Shown here piece by piece: positions 9,060-17,536 of a stretch of DNA of 64,000 nt. This DNA comes from JAMCUI01 sp964520615 (GTDB taxonomy: Bacteria; Patescibacteriota; Microgenomatia; 2-02-FULL-39-11), in NCBI GenBank assembly GCA_964520615.1, contig CAZFNL010000137.1, positions 152,917-216,916 of the forward strand. The letters are read 5' to 3'. The position numbers and the translations under genes are program-made. Each line of letters begins with the position of its first letter. Positions within the stretch are counted from its first letter, which is position 1. The notes beneath the pieces are model-generated. The model ran no database searches. It was not told the origin of the DNA and saw nothing but the letters and a program-made list of their open reading frames with translations.

Positions 9060-9728
9060 TTACCTCAGGGAACGGAGAGTGGGCAGAGGCCGGAGAGTCG
9101 GCAGCGGTCTTAGTGTCGGCAAAGTTCGTAATGTCGGCAAGACTGTATTTAATGTAGGCAAAGGTTTGAGTGTCGGCAAAGGCGCAAATGTCGGAAATGC
9201 CCGGTCGGCAGAATCCACTCCCGCAACAATGTCAAAAATTGTGCTTTTATCCTGGTACTGGTTGCCGGCGGCGGGATCCATGCTAACCGTAAAAACATAT
9301 GTTGTCTTTGACCTTTTGGCTACCTTGGACAGCCAGACTGGACCGCCATTATAGAAATCCGAAAGGGTTTTTATCCCCGTCTCACTGCCTTGTCCGTAAA
9401 GGACTGTGCCGTTTTCGGATATGATAATAAAAAGCGCCTGCGACAATTCCGGGGTGCCGGAATCGGAAAAATTGTAAGCCTCTATCCCCACAGTCCTTGT
9501 GTAAAGGTCAGTATTTTCCACCTCAATACTTTTTGTCACTGTTTTACCCGGCAACCAGTTGGTCTCGGAAAACATCGGGGTGGAAGGGAATGTCACTTTC
9601 AGCGGGCCAAAAGCGCGCACTATACTCATCGTATCACGGCTGGTCTGGTAGGCATTTATAGCTATACCCAAAAGTATAATTGCCAAAAAAAGTGTGATTA
9701 TCCTTCTTATTATTTTTATTTTATTCAT
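9060..9728 (-). CDS. surface protein with C-terminal LPTLR tandem repeats
   Basis: 222 residues. One N-terminal membrane/signal helix (about 7-27), a beta-rich domain of about 130 residues of no family I recognise (it resembles the TasA-type or DUF916-like ectodomains in strand pattern), and a C-terminal tail of about seven PTLR(P/T/S)L units ending the protein. The tail matches the N-terminal region of the neighbouring lamin-tail protein. Sits downstream of the SipW-type peptidase and is probably exported. Confidence 0.72.
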   Translation of the reverse strand: MNKIKIIRRIITLFLAIILLGIAINAYQTSRDTMSIVRAFGPLKVTFPSTPMFSETNWLPGKTVTKSIEVENTDLYTRTVGIEAYNFSDSGTPELSQALFIIISENGTVLYGQGSETGIKTLSDFYNGGPVWLSKVAKRSKTTYVFTVSMDPAAGNQYQDKSTIFDIVAGVDSADRAFPTFAPLPTLKPLPTLNTVLPTLRTLPTLRPLPTLRPLPTLRSLR

Positions 9729-9761
9729 GGTTTCTCTTTTCAGCTTCTTTTCCCGCTTTTA

Positions 9762-10076
9762 TTATTGGTTCCCGCTGCCCGTACTTTCACCTGTAGTATC
9801 CGGCAAAAGTCCTGCTGATACTGTAGCGGCATTACTCTCGCTTACTACATTTGGTGTTGGCGTCGGCGCGGATGTTGCAGCCGGTACTGAAAGATTTCCG
9901 GCAGCCAGCGTCCGGACGCTTGTAGTGAGATTTGCCGTCCAAGTGCCTGTGGTAAACACGTTTCCCGTGACTTGCGTATGAGCGGTAAACTGCGCGTATG
10001 ACACACCCACAAGCATATCCAAAACCAACCCCAGCATGATTGTCAGAAAAAATATCTTAGGCGAAAACTTTATCAT
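9762..10076 (-). CDS. short SipW-dependent-type exported protein
   Basis: 104 residues. The N-terminal hydrophobic segment and the start AQFTAHTQVTGNVFTTGTW resemble the TasA/camelysin exported proteins processed by SipW-type peptidases. The rest is a Ser/Thr/Pro-rich tail. It overlaps the peptidase gene by 20 nt, so the two are translationally coupled. Possibly a minor subunit or a truncated paralogue of the TasA-like protein at 10678-11163. Confidence 0.7.
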   Translation of the reverse strand: MIKFSPKIFFLTIMLGLVLDMLVGVSYAQFTAHTQVTGNVFTTGTWTANLTTSVRTLAAGNLSVPAATSAPTPTPNVVSESNAATVSAGLLPDTTGESTGSGNQ

Positions 10077-10605
10077 TTTTTACTCTTTCCTCCAGACTCC
10101 TGATATAGCGAGTCAGTGAATAAAGTTCTGAAAGTATCAGAACTCCCCCGGGCAGCAATATGAAAAGCGCAAATCCCTGCAATGTCTTTATAAATGCCAC
10201 AAGATAACCTATACCGGGGATGACATTTATCATCCTGCCTTTAACTGCCGCAGCCGGCACTTCCCATGTGTCGGCGGCCGTGTTGGCATCCCCCTTCGTC
10301 CGGAAAAACTCTTGATTTCCTTTTTTTTCAAAAGACGCAATTCTATGCGTTATTATCCTGCCCGGAATATTGGGATCGTCAAAAGCAATAATATCGTTTA
10401 CTTTAAGAGAAGATACAGGCGTTTTTGCCACCATCACTATATCGCCCGCTTCAAATACCGGACTCATGCTGCCTGAAAGGACCACAAAAGATGAAAGCCC
10501 CAATATGGGTATCCTTTGCGCGAAAGTGATGAATGTAAAAAAAACCAGAAGGACCATCATCGTCCCGAAAAAGACATCCTTTATATAGTCAATGATATAT
10601 TTCAT
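10057..10605 (-). CDS. sipW: SipW-type signal peptidase I
   Basis: 182 residues with an N-terminal helix (about 14-34), catalytic Ser46 in SGSMSP, His87 in IITHRI where bacterial enzymes have Lys, and Asp106 in TKGDAN, plus a C-terminal membrane helix (about 142-165). This Ser-His arrangement is that of the ER/archaeal/SipW group, which cuts the signal peptides of TasA-like fibre proteins. It lies between two such candidate substrates. Confidence 0.9.
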   Translation of the reverse strand: MKYIIDYIKDVFFGTMMVLLVFFTFITFAQRIPILGLSSFVVLSGSMSPVFEAGDIVMVAKTPVSSLKVNDIIAFDDPNIPGRIITHRIASFEKKGNQEFFRTKGDANTAADTWEVPAAAVKGRMINVIPGIGYLVAFIKTLQGFALFILLPGGVLILSELYSLTRYIRSLEERVKNDKVFA

Positions 10606-10627
10606 AATTTATTTTTTAATTTATCCC

Positions 10628-10669
10628 TGGTAGGGGATAGACCTCGTACCAATCGTCTATCCCCCACCA
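10628..10669 (-). promoter_or_regulatory. intercistronic hairpin between TasA-like gene and sipW
   Basis: A perfect 10-bp stem (GGGGATAGAC / GTCTATCCCC at 10633-10642 and 10655-10664) extends by TGGT/ACCA after one mismatch. No U-run follows on the minus strand, so it is not a classic terminator. Its place after the presumed major subunit suggests mRNA stabilisation or processing that raises the TasA-like product over the peptidase. Confidence 0.6.
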
Positions 10670-10677
10670 TCGTCCGC

Positions 10678-11163
10678 TTACAACTGACTACCGCTAAAGT
10701 TAAATGTTACGTTTGATGTTTGATTCTGTACCGTATTGCCTGCGTCCAGTAACTGAACATGGAAAGTCAATTGATCCTGTAACCCATGATTCACATTCCT
10801 ATTCGGTATTACCAATGAATTTACACCGGTAGGTCCAGCTATTATTGTGCTATTTGATGTATCATAAACACTAACCTCAAGATATGGATCCAGTGTGGGA
10901 TTAGTTCCGGCCGCCGTCCCGTTATATGTCATATTTAATGACCCGCCGTTAATGACGTTTAATGTAGCGTTCACGGTGTCTCCCGGCTTCATATTTGACG
11001 CTGAGATAAAACCGGATGAATTACTTGTTGATAGAACTAGATTTCCTGTTGTAAATACGTTTCCAGAATTTGTTGCTGATGCTGTAAACGTAGCAAAGGT
11101 TGCTGCACCGATAAAAAGACTGACCGCCCCGATAGACAGGACACTTGTAAGTATCCTTTTCAT
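10678..11163 (-). CDS. TasA/camelysin-like surface protein
   Basis: 161 residues: SipW-type signal segment (1-30), ATFTASATNSGNVFTTGNL at the mature start, then a jelly-roll-like beta domain with MKPGDTVNATLNVINGGSL, the hallmark of TasA-type proteins. Expected to be exported and possibly to assemble into surface fibres. It has the strongest ribosome binding site in the window, AAGGAGGTGA at 11171-11180, seven nt before ATG, suggesting abundant expression. Encoded upstream of its likely peptidase. Confidence 0.85.
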   Translation of the reverse strand: MKRILTSVLSIGAVSLFIGAATFATFTASATNSGNVFTTGNLVLSTSNSSGFISASNMKPGDTVNATLNVINGGSLNMTYNGTAAGTNPTLDPYLEVSVYDTSNSTIIAGPTGVNSLVIPNRNVNHGLQDQLTFHVQLLDAGNTVQNQTSNVTFNFSGSQL

Positions 11164-11185
11164 TTATTTCTCACCTCCTTCCCGC

Positions 11186-11212
11186 AAAAAAATACCACTC
11201 CATAAGGAGCGG
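11186..11212 (-). terminator. intrinsic terminator inside the TasA-operon leader
   Basis: On the minus strand CCGCTCC-TTAT-GGAGTGG forms a 7-bp stem (one G-T pair) followed by TATTTTTTTG. It ends just before the TasA-like gene's ribosome binding site and lies downstream of a consensus promoter, so it is well placed for transcription attenuation. Confidence 0.6.
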
Positions 11213-11325
11213 CTTTCACCATTGATAATTCTATATTTAGTTGTGGAACCGGAGGCGGGCAGAGCCATCGTATAAAATAAAAAATTTACCTCCGCTGGCG
11301 GTCGGCAAGTATTAAACCGTTCCCC

Positions 11326-11353
11326 ATCATAATGTAAAAAAAATGAATGTCAA
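11326..11353 (-). promoter_or_regulatory. sigma-70-type promoter of the TasA/sipW operon
   Basis: TTGACA (11348-11353) and TATGAT (11326-11331) with a 16-bp spacer containing eight T. The predicted start near 11319 gives a leader of about 155 nt. Confidence 0.65.
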
Positions 11354-11544
11354 CTGTGAAATAATAGAGAAAAATATGAAAAAGTATATCAATTTTCAGA
11401 ACCGATATAGTGTGTTCTTTTTATTTATATTTTGTTCCGTATGATCTTCTACGGACGTTCACAAAGGCACAAAATGGAGCGCTGTATCCGATTTTATTGA
11501 AAAGTTGTGTTATACTTCTTGCACTTGAAATTGCAATCAGCATG

Positions 11545-11611
11545 TACCCTTCTAGACTGATTTAGTAACATTTTTCTTGCGAAAAAGTTTCAAAATACAG
11601 TAAGAAGGGTA
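11545..11611. repeat. nested inverted repeats upstream of the GT-C-like gene
   Basis: TACCCTTCT (11545-11553) is the inverse of AGAAGGGTA (11603-11611); adjoining ACTG/CAGT extends the arms. Inside is a second hairpin, TTTTTC-TTGC-GAAAAA (11571-11586). It ends about 23 bp before the next start codon, so it could be an operator or a structured leader. Confidence 0.5.
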
Positions 11612-11634
11612 TATACTCTATTACTCATATTGAT

Positions 11635-13134
11635 ATGAAAGACTGGATCAAACAGCTTTTTAGCGTATATTTTGTCCGATTATTCCCTCTTGCAGTTGTC
11701 TTCGTAGGATCACTTTTTAATCCGGCCGATTCGGACCTGGGCTGGCACTTGCGATACGGCGAGTATTTTTTCCGGCACCATGCCATCCTCACCAGAAACC
11801 TCTTTTCCTCAGAAATGGTAAATTACGACTGGGTCAACCACTCATGGGGGACTGATATCATCACTTACTTTACATACCACCATTTCGGCTTTTTCGGCCT
11901 CTCTGTACTGGGGGCTCTGGTGGTAGTAGCAACTATGTATTTTTTCTCCAAGGCGGCAAAACTCAACTTTTGGCAACAGGCAGTACTTTTCCCTATCCTT
12001 TTATACCTTGAAGAACCCCTGACAATTATCTCTTTCCGCTCGCAGCTGATGACTCTGGGATTTATTGGACTTGTATATTTTTTCATCTCCAAATTTGAAG
12101 AAAAAAAATACAAATGGCTTTTTGGGGTAGTACCAATGTTTCTTGTCTGGAGTAATCTTCATGGGGAATTCATACTGGGGCTGGGAGTTTTTGCCGGCTG
12201 GATAGGGATATACACATTGAGGCTTCTTTATGACAAATATATCAAAAAGCTGGAAACCGATTTCAGAGAATGGCGGATACTTACCACATCATTCCTGCTT
12301 TCTTTTGCCGCTACATTTATAAATCCTTTTACATGGCGCGTCTACCAGGAAGCGATGCACCACTTTGACAATCCTCTGCAGAAATATATTGTCGAGTGGA
12401 CGCCTTTTGATACCGGCAGCACCCTCTGGTGGCGACTGGTCTATTGGGGAATACTCCTTGCCCTAAGCCTTATTATAATTGCCAAAAAGAAACAGCTAAA
12501 AAGACTCTTTCCGTATATAAGCCTCATGCTCCTTCTTTTTGTTTTTTCCTTTTGGATGAGGAGATATACCTGGCCGATGTTTCTTGTTTCCATCCCTGTT
12601 GTCGCTGTATTTGTCAAAGCCATAGAACCGCCAAACAAAAAAATATCGGCAATCTTTGCTACGTTCCTTTTGGCTGCTTATTACTTTTATTCCATATTTA
12701 TACACAACCAGTCAGCACTCCTAAGGTCCATGTCTTGGGATTTTTACTGCAAGATATATATATTCTGTTCACCCAAATCAGCCCAATATCTTGTGGAACA
12801 CAAACCTGCCGGCAAAATGCTGACTTTTTACAACTGGGGAGGCTGGCTCATCTGGAATTACCCCGATATAAAACCGTCAATGGACGGACGCATGCCTTTC
12901 TGGAAAGATGACCACGGCTATAGTGCTTTTGCACATTATTACCCTCTCGAGCAGAATATGGCAAATGTCGACGCTTCCGAATATGACGAAATCTATATCC
13001 CGCCGACCAAACCCATATACAAACAGATGCTCAAACTTGTAGATGAAGGGCGCTGGAAAATAGTCTACCAGGATATATATGCGGGTATATTTGTCCGCAA
13101 CGATATAAAACAAACAATCGGACCCCCGCTTTAG
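11635..13134 (+). CDS. polytopic membrane protein, GT-C glycosyltransferase-like
   Basis: 499 residues with about ten membrane segments. The first outer loop contains ADSDLGWHLRYGEYF followed by NHSWGTD, an acidic/aromatic pattern as in lipid-linked-sugar (GT-C) enzymes, and the C-terminal soluble part (about 395-499) contains the YNWGGWLIWNYPD and MDGRMPFW motifs. Likely envelope glycosylation, but donor and acceptor are unknown. Its stop overlaps the convergent subtilisin stop by 4 nt. Confidence 0.65.
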   Translation: MKDWIKQLFSVYFVRLFPLAVVFVGSLFNPADSDLGWHLRYGEYFFRHHAILTRNLFSSEMVNYDWVNHSWGTDIITYFTYHHFGFFGLSVLGALVVVATMYFFSKAAKLNFWQQAVLFPILLYLEEPLTIISFRSQLMTLGFIGLVYFFISKFEEKKYKWLFGVVPMFLVWSNLHGEFILGLGVFAGWIGIYTLRLLYDKYIKKLETDFREWRILTTSFLLSFAATFINPFTWRVYQEAMHHFDNPLQKYIVEWTPFDTGSTLWWRLVYWGILLALSLIIIAKKKQLKRLFPYISLMLLLFVFSFWMRRYTWPMFLVSIPVVAVFVKAIEPPNKKISAIFATFLLAAYYFYSIFIHNQSALLRSMSWDFYCKIYIFCSPKSAQYLVEHKPAGKMLTFYNWGGWLIWNYPDIKPSMDGRMPFWKDDHGYSAFAHYYPLEQNMANVDASEYDEIYIPPTKPIYKQMLKLVDEGRWKIVYQDIYAGIFVRNDIKQTIGPPL

Positions 13135-14576
13135 AATCTTCCCTTGCAAAAGTTAGGGAATCTTACGCACCAGCGCGCAAATGGATTATACGGAGTAGGT
13201 GTCGGTGTTGATACTGATGGAGGATTGAAATTCGGTGTCGGAGTAAGTGTTGCAGTCGGTCTGGGAGTCGGAGTCAATGTCGGTGTAGGTGACGGAGAAG
13301 GAGTCGAGGTAGCTGTAGGAATCGGTGTAGCGGTAGGTACAACAATCTGGTTGTCCAATGCTTTTTCTATGCTGGATAAAGCATCTATCCTGCCGTACTG
13401 CCAGTAAAATCCCGTGCCGGGTATGTAGTCGGCCCCGCTTTCAATATCGTTTACCGCCGCTGTATTTGTCATCCCGTTTATACCAAAAAGAAGACCGGCT
13501 AGACCGGCCACGTGAGGAGAAGCCATGGAAGTACCGGAAAGATAACCGTAATTTTCCATCCCGATGGCATTTGGATGGTCCGGAAGAGTCGAGTAGACAG
13601 ATACGCCGGGTGCGGCAACTGCCACCCAGCGGCCAAAGTTGGAAAATGAAGCACGGGAATCATTAATATCAGTAGCTGCTACCGCAATCACATGGGAATA
13701 ATAGGCCGGATAGAAAGGATAGGGTGAATTGTTGTTTCCTGCTGCAGCCACTACCACCACACCTTTATTCCAGGCATAATTTACCGCATTCTCAAGAGTC
13801 TGTGATGGATAAGGCCCGCCCAGGCTCATGTTTATCACGCTGGCTCCGTTATCGGCAGACCAGATGATACAATTTGCCAACCACGAATAATATCCTGAAC
13901 CGTCATCTCCTAGAGCTTTGGCGTTTATAAGAGAGGCATTGTAACCAACTCCCGCCACACCCACGCCATTGTTTGTTTCGGAAGCAGCGATTCCTGCCAC
14001 ATGCGTTCCATGTCCGAAAAGGTCATCCACTGTAGGACTATCAGTGCAATTGTGATTGGCGACAATCTTTCCCTTCAAGTCTTCATTGCTTTGGTCGATA
14101 CCCGTATCCACTATGGCAATTCCCACTGAAGGACTACTTTTAACCAGACTCCAGGCGCTTCTACCCCTTCCGGCAGCATTTATTTTATACATCCCCCACT
14201 GTAATCCCTGCAAAATCCCCGGATCATTGGTTTCCTCAGCTGTATATACCTTGTAGTCCGGCTCTGCATAAGCGACTCTGGGATCTTTACCCAATAATCC
14301 AACTGCTTTTTCCGGCGTCTGGCCGGAGGATAACCTGACCACTTCGGCGTCAAGCTTGGCTATATCTCCTTTTATTCTTTGGACTCTAATAAGCCGGTGG
14401 ACGGAAAGTCTCTCATCTGAAGATAAATTCCTCTTGTATTTGATGATTACCGAATCAGTCTGTTCGTGCAAGTTGGGAGGAGATGGTAATTCCAAAGCGG
14501 TCAGTTTTGCCGGAAAAAAAAGGAAAACCAATAAACAGGATAAAAAGGCAAAAAGGAATATGGGCAGTTTCCTCAT
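13131..14576 (-). CDS. secreted subtilisin-like serine protease (S8)
   Basis: 481 residues: signal peptide (1-27), propeptide-like I9 region (about 38-115), catalytic domain with Asp in AIVDTGID, His in FGHGTHVAG, oxyanion Asn in AAAGNNN, and Ser in SGTSMASPHVAG, then a Pro/Thr linker and a short basic Cys-containing tail. All catalytic residues are present. Expected outside the cell, either processing surface proteins or degrading extracellular protein. Standard S8A order and size. Confidence 0.94.
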   Translation of the reverse strand: MRKLPIFLFAFLSCLLVFLFFPAKLTALELPSPPNLHEQTDSVIIKYKRNLSSDERLSVHRLIRVQRIKGDIAKLDAEVVRLSSGQTPEKAVGLLGKDPRVAYAEPDYKVYTAEETNDPGILQGLQWGMYKINAAGRGRSAWSLVKSSPSVGIAIVDTGIDQSNEDLKGKIVANHNCTDSPTVDDLFGHGTHVAGIAASETNNGVGVAGVGYNASLINAKALGDDGSGYYSWLANCIIWSADNGASVINMSLGGPYPSQTLENAVNYAWNKGVVVVAAAGNNNSPYPFYPAYYSHVIAVAATDINDSRASFSNFGRWVAVAAPGVSVYSTLPDHPNAIGMENYGYLSGTSMASPHVAGLAGLLFGINGMTNTAAVNDIESGADYIPGTGFYWQYGRIDALSSIEKALDNQIVVPTATPIPTATSTPSPSPTPTLTPTPRPTATLTPTPNFNPPSVSTPTPTPYNPFARWCVRFPNFCKGRF

Positions 14577-14640
14577 GCTTTCTAAAGCGTACTACCTCAC
14601 AAAACTCTTGTCAAACTGATAGGAAATTAGGACCTGATTG

Positions 14641-14961
14641 TCACTCGTAAACCGGCTCTACTTGAGAATCTTTACCCCCATTGACCGGTATAACCAACAA
14701 TTTGCCCAGAGCGTTTGCTACCGCGACCCCCACACGCAGTCCCGTGAAGGACCCGGGCCCGCGTACCACTTCAATTGCGTCTATATCCATTGGCTTAAGT
14801 TTATGCTGTTGAAGAATATTTCGTAAAAGAGGAAGAAGTGATTGCGATACCCAAAAGTCTTTCGTTTCCTGTGATATCTGAAATTTCTTTCCGCCGGTCA
14901 CAAGGCTGACTGCAGTTTTTTTATTGTCGCTGGTATCAATATAAAGAATATTTTTTAGCAT
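14641..14961 (-). CDS. tsaB: TsaB, short form (N-terminal half)
   Basis: Partner of TsaD/TsaE in threonylcarbamoyl-adenosine (t6A37) tRNA modification. The 106 residues cover only the N-terminal ASKHA lobe (IDTSDNKKTAVS and VVRGPGSFTGLRVGVAVANAL); usual TsaB is about 220-230 residues. The stop is clean and the gene sits after tsaE-tsaC, so this is probably a natural short form rather than a frameshift. tsaD is not in the window. Confidence 0.85.
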   Translation of the reverse strand: MLKNILYIDTSDNKKTAVSLVTGGKKFQISQETKDFWVSQSLLPLLRNILQQHKLKPMDIDAIEVVRGPGSFTGLRVGVAVANALGKLLVIPVNGGKDSQVEPVYE

Positions 14962-14963
14962 GA

Positions 14964-15569
14964 CTAACTTTTTTCAAATATGTCGGCATACCTGTAACGT
15001 ACGTCTACCGCGCCCTGCCTTATAATTTTCCATTTTTCGCCTGAACAGTCAACAACAGTAGAAACATTACCCCCACTGCATTTGCCATTTATCACATAAT
15101 CAACCTTTCTAATCAATAAACTATCAATATCCTCAAAACGATAGGGAGTAGGCTGTCCGTGAAAATTGGCGGAAGGACCCAAAACCGGTACTCCCGCTCC
15201 GGAAATTAATTTCAGAGCTATTTTATGATCCGGTATTCTCAGACCTATATTTTCCCCGTTGCCCCGCACTGACGGGGGAATGCGGTCAGTTTTCCCGGGC
15301 AAGACTATAGTGAGCGCACCCGGCCAATAATCATTTATCATATGTCGCACAATATCCGAGATGGGGTAGAGCAGGTAGTCTTGAGCCATCCTAACGCTAT
15401 TAACAAGAACCGGTGTTGCTTGTGTCAGCGGACGCTCCCGCAGCTTAAACAGTCTTGAAACAGAGTCAGGAAGATCTATCCTGCAACCTATACCATACGC
15501 CGTATCTGTTGGATATATTACTATCCCGCCCTGCTTGAGTATTTTTATTGCTTTTTTTATTTCTTCCAT
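14964..15569 (-). CDS. tsaC: threonylcarbamoyl-AMP synthase (Sua5/YrdC/TsaC)
   Basis: 201 residues of YrdC fold: GGIVIYPTDTAYGIGC at the N-terminus, KLRERP and PGALTIVLPG, and GVPVLGPSANFHGQPTP near the end. Catalyses formation of threonylcarbamoyl-adenylate from threonine, bicarbonate and ATP. Overlaps tsaE by 13 nt and precedes tsaB by 2 nt, giving a compact t6A operon. Confidence 0.94.
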   Translation of the reverse strand: MEEIKKAIKILKQGGIVIYPTDTAYGIGCRIDLPDSVSRLFKLRERPLTQATPVLVNSVRMAQDYLLYPISDIVRHMINDYWPGALTIVLPGKTDRIPPSVRGNGENIGLRIPDHKIALKLISGAGVPVLGPSANFHGQPTPYRFEDIDSLLIRKVDYVINGKCSGGNVSTVVDCSGEKWKIIRQGAVDVRYRYADIFEKS

Positions 15570-15988
15570 CCGCTTATTTCAAAAAATCTTTTATTATCCT
15601 TCGTCTCTATATGAATATCTATCCTTTTCTGGGGCAAAAACCCTCCCAGCCTGCCGGCCCATTCGATGATATAGACTTTATCTTTATTTTTCAACATATC
15701 CGGCAAACCCAATCCTTTTATCTCAGATTCATTGTTTATCCTATATAAGTCTATATGCAATATCTCTTTTATTTGACTTTTTTGTGGATAATAATGTCGC
15801 ACAATGATGAAGGTAGGGGAGAGGACGCGTTTTCCGGGAAGAAAATAATTGATCACGCTTGAGGCAAAAACAGTTTTACCCGCGCCCAAATCGCCATAAA
15901 GACAGACCACTTCTCCACCGGAAAGCGTGGCGGCAAATTCTGCCGCCAGTTTTCTTGTCTTCTCTTCCCTATTTGTCTGAATGTTCAT
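15557..15988 (-). CDS. tsaE: TsaE, ATPase of t6A synthesis
   Basis: 143 residues. Walker A GDLGAGKT, VLSPTFIIVRHY, HIDLYRI and VYIIEWAGRLGGFLP match the TsaE family, which drives the TsaBD complex with ATP. First gene of the tsaE-tsaC-tsaB operon. Confidence 0.93.
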   Translation of the reverse strand: MNIQTNREEKTRKLAAEFAATLSGGEVVCLYGDLGAGKTVFASSVINYFLPGKRVLSPTFIIVRHYYPQKSQIKEILHIDLYRINNESEIKGLGLPDMLKNKDKVYIIEWAGRLGGFLPQKRIDIHIETKDNKRFFEISGWKK

Positions 15989-16166
15989 AAATTCAATTTG
16001 TATGCAAAAAAAGCATTTTTTACGAAAAGGGTGATATTTTATGATACCAGAAGATGTGAAGTAAACGCATCAATAAGATTTCCCATCCTCACGAGCTTAG
16101 AAATTTGCACTACGAGTATCTTTTCCTGTCAGAATCAACAAGTATGATCAGTGTATAATATAATTC

Positions 16167-16646
16167 ATGCGTATACGCCACGCAACTATTGCTGACACTC
16201 CCAATATCGTCAAACTTGGCCGACAACTCTTGGAATTGCACACCGGTTTTGACTTTGAATATTACCAACTGGAACCTGACTTTGACACCCAGTTTGCGCG
16301 ATGGGTACACCAGCAACTTGGTACCCCTTACCAATTTATATTTGTATCGGAGGAAGAAAATGGCGGACAACCGATCATTTCCGGTTTCATCTCAGGTTTT
16401 ATGAAGGCTTTGTATCCCTGGTTTAAAACCAAAAGTGTTGGCCACATCTCATACCTTATCATCAACCCAGCATATAGGAAAAAAGGCGTAGGCAAATCCC
16501 TGGAAAAGATGGCAAACGCATGGTTTAAGGAAAAAAATGTCCGGTATGTTGAGCTTTATGTCGAGGAAAAAAATCCAGTCGGCCAGAGGGCCTGGAAGTC
16601 TTATGGCTATATGCCTTTTAAGAAATTCCTGAGGAAAATGATTTGA
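16167..16646 (+). CDS. GNAT-family N-acetyltransferase
   Basis: 159 residues of GNAT fold: the acetyl-CoA motif is NPAYRKKGVGKSLEKMANAW, followed by VELYVEEKNPVGQRAWKSYGY. Substrate unknown. TATAAT lies about 10 bp before the ATG, so the transcript may be nearly leaderless. Its stop abuts the convergent gene at 16647. Confidence 0.85.
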   Translation: MRIRHATIADTPNIVKLGRQLLELHTGFDFEYYQLEPDFDTQFARWVHQQLGTPYQFIFVSEEENGGQPIISGFISGFMKALYPWFKTKSVGHISYLIINPAYRKKGVGKSLEKMANAWFKEKNVRYVELYVEEKNPVGQRAWKSYGYMPFKKFLRKMI

Positions 16647-17522
16647 CTATTCCACTTGCGGTTTTTTAATTTTTTTCAGACTTACAAACGCCGCGCTTCC
16701 CATAAAAAGTCCGCCTAAGGCCAGAAATATTGCGGGGAAATTTATATCAGCCTTTAGATCACCTATTTTCTCCATCTTTCCACTTACTGAAACCTCTTTC
16801 CCACTTTTGGTAGAAACAAAACCTGAAGATAATGTCGACACGACACTGGTGGAATCACCCGTTTCAGCAGCGGCCTCATTTTCTAAGGATAAGACTTCCC
16901 CATCATCATTGAACATTTCCGCAGTGGGAAAAATAGATTTTTCTGTGGCCTTTGGCAAAGGAGTGTCTGTTGGCCGAGGGATAGACTTTGTAACTGAAGG
17001 TTTGTCGTTGATTGGGGTAATACTTGGCGGCACGGCTGTAGGAGGAATTTTAACATTTACAGAGAGCATATTCTGATTGTCAAAACTGGAGGAACCAGAT
17101 TGGGTATACCGCTGGATCTTAAAATTGTAGACACCATTCCTTTGACAGCGGGAGTCATCCGAGTCAAGTTTGGCTTTCAGATTGACTGAGGCTGATGAAG
17201 ACGACATGGTGACAGCCATTAGTTTTGTCCAACCCTCCCCTGATGTATATGGACCATTATACCAGTCTGAACCATTCCAAGTGTAACCGCAGTACCGGCT
17301 AGTATCCGGCTCGAAAAATACGCCTCTTAAGTAGTACTTGGTACCATCTGCAGAATTAATATCTATTCTGACACCTACTTCATATTCATCTTCATACCCT
17401 TCAATTTCCGAATCGCCGTAGTTATCTATAATGATGTTAGCAGAAATTACTTGGGATCCCGTCAAAAAAAGACAGGCAGAAAAAACAAACAGTAAAGAAA
17501 TTATTGCCCTGAAAATAAACAT
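16647..17522 (-). CDS. exported protein with C-terminal membrane anchor
   Basis: About 291 residues: signal peptide (1-28), a beta-rich ectodomain (about 30-160) with aromatic Cys-containing motifs (RYCGYTWNGSDWY), a Pro/Thr/Ser-rich linker and a final membrane helix (about 263-283) with a basic tail. I choose ATG 17522, behind GGTGG, over an in-frame TTG at 17540. Follows the M23 peptidase with a near overlap and may share its operon. No family recognised. Confidence 0.7.
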   Translation of the reverse strand: MFIFRAIISLLFVFSACLFLTGSQVISANIIIDNYGDSEIEGYEDEYEVGVRIDINSADGTKYYLRGVFFEPDTSRYCGYTWNGSDWYNGPYTSGEGWTKLMAVTMSSSSASVNLKAKLDSDDSRCQRNGVYNFKIQRYTQSGSSSFDNQNMLSVNVKIPPTAVPPSITPINDKPSVTKSIPRPTDTPLPKATEKSIFPTAEMFNDDGEVLSLENEAAAETGDSTSVVSTLSSGFVSTKSGKEVSVSGKMEKIGDLKADINFPAIFLALGGLFMGSAAFVSLKKIKKPQVE

Positions 17523-17536
17523 GCTGCCACCATCTA

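Larger units (their letters stand above)
11164..11634. other. 471-bp divergent intergenic region
   Basis: Holds the leader, terminator and promoter of the minus-strand TasA-like operon, and on the right a nested inverted repeat next to the plus-strand membrane protein. No open reading frame of interest. Confidence 0.6.

Noticed and set aside
11213..11319. Known riboswitch (c-di-GMP or similar) in the TasA leader
   Set aside because: A few motif-like bases only; the conserved cores are not present.
13144..13407. Plus-strand GVGV-type reading frame
   Set aside because: Shadow of the subtilisin's Pro/Thr linker.
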